A DNA stretch of 64,000 nucleotides, from NCBI GenBank assembly GCA_013397695.1, contig VYZI01000068.1:2118559-2182558 (forward strand), read 5' to 3'. Below the pieces are notes generated by a model, which worked only from the letters and a program-made list of their open reading frames with translations, had not been told where the DNA came from and ran no database searches. Each line of letters begins with the position of its first letter. Position 1 is the stretch's first letter. The position numbers and the translations under genes are program-made. The stretch comes from Centropus unirufus (Eukaryota; Chordata; Aves; Cuculiformes; Centropidae). This document shows positions 50,066 through 60,969 of the stretch, one piece after another.

Positions 50066-50454
50066 CAGCTGAGGGAAATGGGGTTGTTTAGTCCGAAGAA
50101 GAGGAGGCTGAGGGGAGACCTTATCACTGTCTACAACTGCCTGAAAGGAGGTTGTAGAGAGGTGGGTGCTGGTGTCTTCTCTCAAGTGACAGGGGATAGG
50201 ACAAGGGGGAAATGGCCTCAAGCTGTGCCAGGGGAGGTTCAGGTTGGAAATTAGGAAGAAGTTTTTCACTGTAAGGCTCATCAGATGCTGGAACAGGCTG
50301 CCCAGGGAGGTGGTGGAGTCACCATCCCAGGATGTATTTAAAAGATGGGGAGATGAGGTTCTTAGGAATATGGTTTAGTGGCAGAAAGGTATGGTTGGAC
50401 TCGATCTCAGAGGTCTTTTCGAACCTGGTGATTCTATGATTCTGTGGTTCTATA
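50066..50454 (+). mobile_element. CR1 LINE, 5'-truncated 3' end
   Basis: The copy begins at the LFSLEKRRLRGDL-equivalent block (gggttgtttagtccgaagaa) and continues through accttatcactgtctacaac, ggataggacaaggggg and gaacaggctgcccagggagg. It ends ggtcttttcgaacctggtga with ttctatgattctgtggttct. It is of the same type as the 34481 copy (both have ctgcctgaaaggaggttgt), with one frame break near ORF2's end. About 390 bp remain. Confidence 0.94.
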
Positions 50455-53400
50455 GCCTTCAGTCTGTACAATATTACAGAAGCGGGACTCTAGAAGCATC
50501 TACAGAGACTTTTATGTCTTTATAACTGTGTCATGCCATTATCTTCAAATCACATCCTCAGTGACACACATACAGGAATCTGAGCATTAGTGATGAGAAC
50601 GTAATATGGAGATTCAGGTGTTTCACGAGGGTGGCTGAAGGTTTGATCTGCGATGTGGAAAGGGGGGAGGAGTGCTTGATCGTAGCAGTCCTTGGTGCAT
50701 TTAAATGACTGGCATTCAGGAATAGGAATAAGAACAAATTACACAGAGAAGCTAATAAGGGACCCTGAGGTGGATATCCTTGATACTACACTTTCAGGGA
50801 CAAAGTAATTTCAGTGTACATGCTTGAATGCTGTAGTCTTCTTTTTATGAAGTATAACCTTCGCCTGGAATGCAAAAGTGTGCGTCAGGATGCATTAAAA
50901 TTCATTACATATTGTTTGAACTTTACAATCACATTGAAGAACTTCATTACCTATGTACACTCAAATTTTGTTTCAACTACATTTTCAATATTATTACCGC
51001 AGGCTGCTTTTGTCAATATAGTGACATTTATGGAATCAAATAGATGGTAAAATAGAAGTAGCATGATTGTTAACATCATCTTTCCTAGCAAGTAGGGGAC
51101 GTGCTGTTTGTAACTCTTTCCAGGGTCCTTACAGGAAAAGATCACAGAAAATACAAGTAATTTTCTTCTTCAGCTAGAGAAAGCATTTCAAGAGAAGACA
51201 GAGCCTGCTATCACACTGGTTTTAAAACAGGACTGGGGTGGTCAGAAGAATAAGCAATGCTATTGAGTGAGAGAGAAAAGCTGCTTTGTTCTTAATGTAT
51301 TTTCTTTTATTTGCCAGAATGCCGCAGTATGCTCAAACTTTCTCTGTATTCTTTTGAAGCAATGCTCTCAGCAATGGCTACTGTAGTCATTTTTTTGCCA
51401 TACAAAACCTTGCATCTAACTTATACAAGTTAGTACCATTTTTATTTGCATGCACATGAATTTCTGGTGTATGCAGTGCTGAGAATAGCATTATTCCATT
51501 GTATGCCTCACTTCACTGAAGGACTATTCAAGAAGTATCTAACAGTGAGCCTGCAGAATTTGTTATAAAGCATAGAGCTCTGAGGTGATCACTAAACATG
51601 GAGAGAAGATTTTCAAAGAGAACCAAAAACAAGCAGCGAGTTTCTACTGTCCGGTATGTAGTTTAAAACTGTCAACCACTGACCTTATTACAGTATAATT
51701 CATGGCCCTTAGAAACGTGTTATCTCACGTACAGAATAATGTCTATTGGACACAGCCTATTACTTGTATTCAAATGGATGCGCAAAGAAGGGATGATCAC
51801 AGAAATGTGGAACAAGAGATGTTCAGTTCTCACTTGAGTACACAATGAACAGCAATGATGGTCCCCTACTTGATAAACCAATTGTCCTTATTAATAACAA
51901 GACTGCTGTATGCTCCAGTCTCCTGAAATAGCCTCCTGCAGCCTCATTATAGTAAGAGCTACCTGTTAGATAAAAAGTAGAAGTTTTATCACCTTTAAAC
52001 ATAGTCCCAGGGCTGCTTTCCATGTGCAAGCCCTCTCTTGCTCTCTGAGATGACGTGTTTGTAGGACTTCTAGAGCCCTAGTATTAGATCTGTATGTACA
52101 ATAACAAAGGACCTTTGAGATATCATAGCTTCTTTAACGTGTCAGCCAAGAAGCCTTGGAAAAAAGACAATGGACAAGTAAGAAATGCAAAAAAAGTAAA
52201 ATGCAGAGTCTAGCTTCTGTAAAAAAGATGAATACTCTGATTTAAGTGGGGTGCATCACAGAAGCATGACATGATGACAAAATATTTCATATCTGAGAGA
52301 AGAGCGTTGAGCTTTGCTTTAAACAAGGATGGAAAAAGTTAGCTAGACCCTTAGTCTACCAAAAAGATCTGCTGGGTCTAATGATCTTCCTGCTGGAGAA
52401 TTAAAAACATGAAGAAAGCATTCAGCCCATATTTTATGATGTCTGCTCAAGAGAATGTCTTTCAGTGAGGCACCAAGAAGAGATTGTACAGTATTTCAAC
52501 ACATACCAATCCTGTGAGCGTGCGGCATTTAATCTTTTCTTACAGAGGGAGGCACAAGATACCCATCCCTGGAGATGCTGTTCTCACCAGGCTTCTCTTC
52601 TGGTGGAGCAAGCCTGCAACCACCGTGGTACTGTTTAATTCAACTTCTCTTGCTTAGTGCAAGGTTCAGTGGGAGCCTCAAGTGTTGACTACAGAATAAT
52701 TTGCCATAGGTACAAGAGCACCACCTTGTGATCCCTGAATCACGTTGTGCCAACCGGAGAAGGTGAGCAGCAAGGGTGAGAGGGCTCCTGCCCCTCTCTG
52801 AGAGTCTTCTGTCCCTGGAACAGTCAGTATCACGCAAACCTGGATGCTTTCCCTCTTCGCTGCTTACTGCCTTAGCAATACAAAAGAGCACAGAGACAAA
52901 TCTGGATGAATGTATCACTGATATTTGAGCTGGAGGAAGAGGTAGTACAGCTAATGGTTTCTGGTGTGCATGTCAGGAAGCCAAACAACTTCCAGTGCAG
53001 ATAATATTATACATCCATCCACAAGGATGTCCATTGTAGTGATAAATCACCTGGGTATAGCTACAGCCACCAACCCACTGTCCATAAAGCACAACAGCAT
53101 ACAGCTTCTATTAAATTGGACTACATTAAAACAGGAAAATATTTAGGCTAGGGGAACAGATTTGTTTTTCTGGGTTTCCTAGTACAAGATTGGCTGGACA
53201 GCACATTCTTGCTCTGCACAGCTGATCAGCCTTGGTCTTTTGCTCTCTTTCAGCAGGACTATTAAAACTGCAACCCCCAAGTTATAGCTCAAGGTCCTGG
53301 TGAAAAAACTTCATAGAAGACAAAAGAGAAAGCTACTTTGCAATTTTCCTAAAGCAACACATTCACTCAGAGCTGCCTTTCTTGTGGTGAAATTCTCATT

Positions 53401-55762
53401 GCCATGGGGAATTTGAAAAAAACTGTGTAAAAGCTGAGAGTGCTTCTCTGGCAAATATGGTGCAAAAATCATATACAAAATGCAAAACAGTGCCTAGATA
53501 CTATCTGAAACAATACTCTGTGATAACAAAAATCTGGTCTGACAATCATGTCTGCAAAACAAAGAGATTGGTAAAGATAACCGAAGGCATAAAATTTTAA
53601 TGTCGGTCAGCATATAGCTCTGGTCAAATCAGTGCAAGCTTTGGAAATTTAAATCTTATTCTGATAATTATGTTAGGAACATGAAGCAATACAGAAAAAA
53701 TTAAAACATCACCTCCTACTTATTTGCATAGCAAAATGAGAAACCATTTGAATCCTTGCCATATTTTTGAAGCAGGACATTTTTATAAATTCAAATAATT
53801 TAGGAAAAGATTCCAAAAGCCTTTAGGTGCCTATGGCACAGCTCAAGCAGAATTCAAATGCCTGAATTGAAGCCAGTCAGTCGCAAATGTTCTGCCTGTG
53901 GCATGCATACCTGAAAGTCACCTAAGCTGTCATCAGTGAAGTTATTTAGGTACCTACGGTACTTGTAATGCATACTCCCAGATGCCTTCTTATCTTGGAT
54001 GAGTGTCTCAGCAGATATTTTGTTTCGTTATATGTTTTGGCATTCTCAAAGTAGTTGTTCAGATTCCTAAAATCCTTTGTAGAGAAGGGATGGTTACACA
54101 ATGCTGAGCCTGTACCAGCACCACTGAGCTCAACACAAAGCAGTGAGTTCCTACACCTACTGTTCCTCCAAAATCACGTGAATGAATGTCCCTGTGGGGT
54201 GACATCCATCACTCACACCACATAAAATATCAGGAAGACCATCATCTTTTAAAAAAGTAGATAGTCACTCCTACCCAAGCAACAACTGAAGCGACTAAGA
54301 GGGACTTCAGAGCTGTAAATCCCTCTCTCAGAGGTGCCCGAATCCCATAGACAGAGAGAGGGCACTTCAGACTCATCCTTCGTTTCCGCATTTTCTCCGT
54401 GTCCCTCTGTTTGGCATGGTGGCTGTTGTAAGTCCCACGGCTTTCTGCCTGACTCTTCATTGTACAGGTTAGTTAGGTGAGTAACCCAGGAGTGCACATA
54501 TCTGTCTCTGAGTTGGGCACCAGAATGCCAGGTTGGACGTTGTCAGACCTGGATCCCTATGCATTTGGGCTTTTATAACTTTTGTTTTTCATCCTGACAT
54601 ATGCAATTGTAAACCCAGATCTGGCAGCCTCTTGTCCAGAAATGCTAAATAAAGGACTGTGACTGTATTGCCTGTATTGCCATGAACTGCTCTGAAAGAG
54701 CTTTGTTGGCTTTATAAAACTCTAATAGGAATGAAATTTTGCAATTAAATGAATAATATGAAACTCTGTGTTCTTATGTTTTAAAAAAAGAAAAACTTTC
54801 GAAGCACATGCCTTTTAAGAAATAAAGACCCTAAATAAAGCACCCAAGATCATAGCAACCTTACCGAGTATTCCTGCTGCTAGGCTGAAAATGTCCTTAA
54901 AAGTGGGAATTCATTGCTAGAATTTTTTTAGTAAACGTGAATTACTCTAAACATAGATAAACACTGCAACCAGCAACACAGGGACTGGGCCTACAGTGAG
55001 AGCCAAACATTGTGGAGAATCTCTGTGTTTCAGTATCTTGACACTATGACAGAAAGACCAAGAGGACTTGCCATTCTGCAGACCCACAGCATGTGTTACC
55101 TGCAACTAAAGGAAGAAAAAAAGGGCAGGTGGTACCTGTCATTTGACCACCTTAGGACTAGAAGGTTTTTTTTTTCCCTTTTGGATTAAAGACAATGGCT
55201 AATATAAGAACATACCCAGAAATGTGGTTAAAAATAGCATATCCATAGCAGGCAATTTCAACAAATCTTTAGTGCTGTGAATAGATATGTTCATGTCAGT
55301 TGACTGAAAGTTTTCCCACATGGAAGTGCATTGAAAGGACTGTGATTCAAAACATGATCTATGGCAAAAGTTCATCTGTTGGACAATAAAAGACACAATA
55401 CAATGAAGATCATTATCTCTTTGGTTTGGTACTATAAAGAACAAGGTATCTGTTTTTCTCTGTGCTTAGAATCTATTATCACTGAATGAAGGAAGAAATT
55501 TCATTTTGATTAAGAGAAGGAGCCAACGGATTTCCCATCAATTAATTTTCTGTGTCTTTGTATCTTAACTGAGGAACCCAAACACTTCCATGTCTTTTGA
55601 AGAAAATCTTAATACAGACTCCTCACTGCTGTCACATAATTCTCCCCTGATCTTCTTCCCATTTCTCCCTTTGCTTCTATCTAACTCACAGATGCAGGGA
55701 TTTCCTCTGGCCAAGGAGCACGGGCATTCTGAAGAGCAAACCTCACTGCATTTCTCCTAGTG
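50455..55762. other. Unique AT-rich non-coding DNA
   Basis: No gene, RNA gene or mobile element can be supported. Further octamers ATTTGCAT occur near 51448 and 53722. Bases 52640-52920 on the minus strand carry a 92-codon frame with no recognisable motif. Short A-runs (for example 54783) are the only simple repeats. Confidence 0.5.
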
Positions 55763-55810
55763 AGGGAGGAAAGGAAGAACGAAGGAAGGAATGAAGGAAG
55801 GAAGGAAGGA
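55763..55810. repeat. GAAG/GGAA purine microsatellite
   Basis: About 48 bp of gaagg and ggaa units with a few interruptions (gaacg, gaatg) ending in four clean gaag repeats. It is an all-purine tract on the plus strand apart from two pyrimidines. Confidence 0.9.
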
Positions 55811-58376
55811 CAACTATATTCCTCTCTTTCTGCATTGATTTCAATGAAACTGGTAGGAAATTATTTACTATTGAAACTCTTCTTTGTAAAATCTGACCAG
55901 AACTGGCCAGAAGAGTGTGTTACCATTTAAGGAAGAAAGAAGACGATTAATGGTTCAGTTGTACCTTTGAAATGCACACAATGCCAATAACCTAAGTGGC
56001 TTTCTTGTCTCATTTTGTTCAGTTTGGTGTCCATTGCTGCTATAATAAACATCTGAGCACGTGTGGTGCTGTTCTTTCTTCATACCGTTCCACTGTTTTT
56101 TGGGGATATTTTCCCTCTACGGATCTGTGTACAGAACCTCAAACCCACTCCAGTGGCAGATGCCCAGCAAGAGTCTCATCCACACTCTCTCAACACCCAC
56201 AGTCCCAACCACTCCTCTCTCCAGTCCCACAGCTGCCTGCGCAATTGTGCACTGCTTCATCCTCCTGAGAAGTGACTTTGTGCCCATGTCTGGGCAGAGA
56301 GGTTGAAATTTAAGTTGCAGCTAACTACAGCCATGGCATTTGGCACAAAACCAGCCACCACCAGGTCTGTAAATAAGCTCATCATAAGTCTCTGCTTATC
56401 TACCACTGGTCCAGTTTCTAGAGCTCTTACAGCCATAAAGCTCACAAATATTTAGCAATAAGAACCTGCCAGAAATGTCAAAGCCAGGAAGTAAATGCTA
56501 CACCCACAGTTCTTTGTGCGTTATATTCCGCTTTCATTAGAGCATAACAAAACAGAGAAAATAGTCTCAAAAAAGTTCATTTAGCCACTTAGAGAAAGAT
56601 GTGATTTATTTTGTGTGTGATACTGGCTTATGCATGTATGCATTTTCGCTGCCTGACCTTTTCCAGATCAGCCTCCCTCTGTTATTTAGAAAATAGGCTG
56701 GCTTTGATTCATGCTGGATTTCCACCCAACATCAAAGAGGGTTGCATACACAGCTCAAGAGATCAAACATTCTGAGGATCTCTTGACAACTGTTTGGTTG
56801 TGCCATTCAAACTACTACACTGGTAAGGGTTAGCTTCAATAGTTATTATGTTAAAGAAACCATCGAGTTTCGGAAGGTTTGCATGAAATGTTCGTTGCCA
56901 TTCACAGTTTTAAGATAAGATATTTTGATAAATATCCCTAATTATCCTAGCTCTCACATTGATATCTCTCCTTTTGTAACTGATGCTACATTTAATTTCT
57001 TTTTCAAAAAGTGAAATTGGGAGCTAGGAAATGTTTGCGGTATCTAAACAGGCATTCTCAGTCAGTCAAAGCTTGAACAGATGCACAATTCATGAACTGA
57101 AACTACATGATATAACAACTCTGCTATTTATTGACTTGATGAATCAAAGCTTGTTACTAACAATAGCCTATTCAGACCAACCTTTCTTTTCCGATAAACA
57201 CAGTAAAACAAGAAACTATTTGGAATTATGCTTTTTAAAATACAGATGAACCCATTTTAGTTCTTTTCATAGGGAGGAAACATTTTCTGGTTTATTCTGA
57301 GCTTAACATTTTCCTTTTAAAATGCTCTGGAGTTTTCCTTAGAGAAGAATATTCTAGAGCTACACAAAATGCATTACATCAATTCATATTCTTCATCAGC
57401 TTACTCATTGCAAGGTTATAACAAAGTTCATCCCAAAATGATGTCAAGAATTTTTGGCAGTAAACATCTGTGTTCCTAATACACTGAATAGTTCATAATG
57501 CACATGACTCATATTTAAATCACTCTTTCCAAGTCTTTGAATTATCAAGTGGAAAACAGGAAGAATGGAACAAATCTACTGCAGTATTTTAAGAGAAAAT
57601 TGAATTTGAAAATCTGTGATATTCCACATAATCCCATAATCATTTAAAATCATATGCAGCAAGAGCAAAAAAAGCAGTAAAACGGCATCATGTTGTAAAT
57701 TGTGCAGTAATCCATGTTGGGGTCTCAGTGATGCTGCAAAAGAATGTATATTTAAATATGAGCAGTGTGTATATTGAAAAACATAAAGCTGGATGAAAAC
57801 AAGTATAATTCAATACTGATACAAAATCTGACCTCCTGATGTCAATAGCAAAACCAGAAAAAAATGCCATAATCACTGCGTTAGATAAGAACAATGCCCA
57901 GAATTTACAGCAGTTTAATGTCTGCTGTGGATGCAGTTTTTTAATGCAAAGCAGACACTGAACTTCTTTGCATGATTAAGAAGCACTTTGCGACAGACAC
58001 AGCTGCACAAGCTAAAAGCATTCAGCCAAATGACTCAGGAGGTCACGGCCGCAGAAACATGTTTTCATTTGAGTAGGAAGCCATTATAAGTTTGATAAAA
58101 AAGCCTTGGGGCTCTTCGTTTCTATTTAATCTGAGTATTTAGGCATTTAATGGGAAAGTGGAACATCTCTAACAGGAAGGATTGGTGCATACCCAAAAGA
58201 AAGCACAATGTACTCCAGATGAGAGAAAACTGCTTGGGAGATCCCAGTACAGACTCATTCAAGTAAAGGAGTTATCCAGAGGAATTATATCAAAGTTTTC
58301 AATTTGTCTTACTTAATTTCAAGGCTCTACATCATCCTTAGGTGGGAGGTACTTTAGTCTTTCTTGTGGGACTTGG
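55811..58376. other. Unique AT-rich non-coding DNA
   Basis: No gene is supported. Three overlapping plus-strand frames at 55996-56306 occupy the same bases in different phases, a sign of low stop density and not of coding. Bases 57900-58160 look like conserved non-coding DNA and contain the imperfect inverted repeat at 57919-57957. Confidence 0.5.
57919..57957. repeat. Imperfect hairpin inside a conserved-looking block
   Basis: The outer arms tgtctgct and agcagaca are exact reverse complements, with an inner tgca/tgca pair and asymmetric bulges. The 39-nt span is too short and bulged for a standard pre-miRNA. It could be a palindromic factor-binding region. Confidence 0.6.
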
Positions 58377-59110
58377 TTGGTTTTGTATGACTTATCTAAA
58401 GAGACATGGAAACACGAGGATGAGCATCAGGATGCATCTCTAGCCCAGCAGGTTGGACATTCTCCTGGAAGTCTGCTGCGCAGGGTTCTCAGTAGTGTTT
58501 CTGTGTGTCATGAGGAGATAGAGAGTACTTTCTCCTTCCCTGACTCTGTTGGCTGGGACAATAGTCAGGAGAATGGGAAGATTCAACTTGGCCCCCACAC
58601 CCAATGTGAGTCCTGAACCCTTTTGAGAAATTCAGCCCAGGTGAGGAAATATATGTGGTTCCTATCCCATGAGGCGGGTTTACTGGACAGCCTTCTGAAG
58701 ACTGAGTGGTGGATCCTAAAGGCTAGCCAATGAGCTGCATAACTTAGCTGCAGAGAGAGTGGTGATGGCTCCTGGGTGGCCTGTGGACCACGTTGCTGTG
58801 CTGAACAGCAATGGTGTTTTGAGATCCCAACTGTGCACAGAGTTTCAGCAGTGGATCCTGGGCCCAAGTCCAGGTATGACTCTGGGACACAGGTGTAAGG
58901 TGCTGGGCTTGCTGTGCACTCCTGATGGTATGGTCTTGCTAGACAATTTCCTGGCCTGCCTGTATATTGTGCTTGAGTAAGGATAGTCCACTGGGAAACA
59001 AAAAGCCAAGAACAGTTCCAGGCTCCTCTAAGAAGTCACTGAGGACAGACAAGCCATAGGGGGTCTTGCTCTACCTGCTACTCTTACATCCAAGGTCAGC
59101 TATGCAGTCT
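58377..59110. other. GC-elevated unassigned block
   Basis: This segment is noticeably richer in G and C than its surroundings and carries frames of 73-94 codons on both strands (for example plus 58759-58980 and minus 58583-58867). The composition and sharp contrast suggest decayed inserted sequence or an old exon-like segment. I find no terminal repeats, CR1 homology or protein motif, so its origin is open. Confidence 0.35.
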
Positions 59111-60914
59111 TCACTAGCAGTCACTAAATGTGAACATGGAGCATTTAGAGGCACCATCTTGCAGTAGATTGCTGGGATTAGTTCTGTTATTCATCCAAGA
59201 GATCGGTTCTGCTGATTGTCTTCTCCACCGCTCTGGCTTTTTGACGTGCAATTGAATATTCTTTGTGAGAAAGATCTTTGTACTTTACATTAGCAATTGT
59301 GATATACACACTTCTTTAAATACAGCATATAGTTTGTGAGATCTCGTAATCAGACACATTTAATAAAATTAAAGAGCATAGGAAGGCCATTATTTGTAAA
59401 TGGGTATTGCAAAGAATTTGCAAATATTATACCAAACATTATACAGACAAAAAAATCCCTAGAAGTATCTTTTGAAATTATTATTGTTTTTTGCCTTAAT
59501 CAGTTCATGAAAGCTCAAAAGAACTAATTTCTTTAGAAAGGAATTAAGAATTCTGAAGAATCATTAAATACGACTGTACTCCCAGCAGAACATTTTCATA
59601 GTGTTAGACAAGGATGAAGATGCATTTCCTGTAAACTTGGTCACGAAAAAGACAGCTCAGAGACTACAATTTCATTACTGAGATCTAACAAGACATCTGG
59701 GGAAACTGCTAGATCGGCAGCTTTTGAAAGAGTTAAAAAAGTAATTTTATAGCAAAAAGAAAGGCTTATTTTTTTTTGTCCAGGGTATTTTTGCTATGAA
59801 AGTTTACATGTTTACGTGGAAAGGAAAGTTTGTCAATATTTTAAAACAGGAAACAAAAAGATTAAGAAAATAAAAGGTAGTAGAAGTATGCCACTTCACA
59901 GAAACAGGAGTTCTTTCACAGGCATTTGTTCTTCCCTGATTGTACAGATAACATTTGTAATGGAGTCTATACCTCAGTGTTTAGTGACATGAAGAACTAA
60001 TGGTAAAAATTACCACTTATCTTAGCACTTGAATATTTACTGAGTTTATCATCAATTGTATTTCTGTATAAAAAGCTTTGTTGATTCTTCTCACTTTATC
60101 ATTTAATACCACTCCATGTTCCTACAGTATTTACTTAATCAAAATAAGAGAATAAACCATTGATCTTATTTTCTCTTTGAATTCAGAATAACATTTTTTC
60201 CGTTGTTTTTACAGTTTATTGCTGGTGAAATTTCATTGAATTTATGGGCAGCTACTCTGCTATAAAACTGATATAGTGGAGTATTAAGCTTTTCTACTCA
60301 GCTTTTCTTTTATCACCTCAGATAAACAGGACCTTTTATAGAAATACACTCTTTTTTGTAAAAGCTCCCACTTGTCTAGTTCATTATTCAGAAGCTTTTG
60401 TTGATGTTTATCCAAAGTTGAACATGACGTTTATTCACTCCACATGGACAGATAAATAAAATGCCACCAGTTTCCTTTATCCCCCAGATTCAATCCCATC
60501 CCTCAGAACCTGCAGGCACTCCTTGGGTTTACACCATGCCTGGAAGACGCACGTCACTGGCCAGAGTTAACAGCTCACCCTCCAAGGGCTGTTCAGGTCT
60601 TTGCAACACCAAAATTATGTGCTTTTCTTATGAGGCCTTGTAAGAGGCACAAGCGTGAAACCAAAACATTTTCTTCTCTTATCCTGCCAGATACCAACAG
60701 CACTTTATTTTCAAATGAATGAAGTGACAATCATCTGGCAAAGAAAGTTCACGTTTGCTGATTTATTTCATAACAGTGCCACAAGCAAACATGAGGAAGG
60801 CAGACACCCGAGGCTCATAAACCTACTAGAAATGCTGCCCCTGAGTTTTGCCTTCAAGCTCCTGTTCCCCACCTTCTGCATTTCAGATGTCTTAGGATCC
60901 AGCGAAGTAACAAT
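59111..60914. other. Unique AT-rich non-coding DNA
   Basis: I see no feature beyond short T- and A-runs (for example 59769-59777). Frames near 60461-60921 are under 90 codons without motifs. Confidence 0.55.
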
Positions 60915-60969
60915 ATGTTGAGAAAGAACCACAGTTGGTGGTTCAAGTCATGTTGAGAAAGAACCACAG
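60915..60969 (+). repeat. 35-bp-period partial tandem duplication
   Basis: The 20-bp word atgttgagaaagaaccacag occurs at 60915-60934 and again, identical, at 60950-60969. The remaining 15 bp of the first unit are not repeated. A perfect 20-mer implies a recent duplication. Confidence 0.9.

Noticed and set aside
55996..56306. Three plus-strand frames that could be a small gene
   Set aside because: All three phases are open over the same bases, which indicates few stops and not selection; most starts are not ATG.
60936..60950. tRNA-like ggttcaagtc
   Set aside because: It falls within the 35-bp duplication unit and there is no cloverleaf around it.
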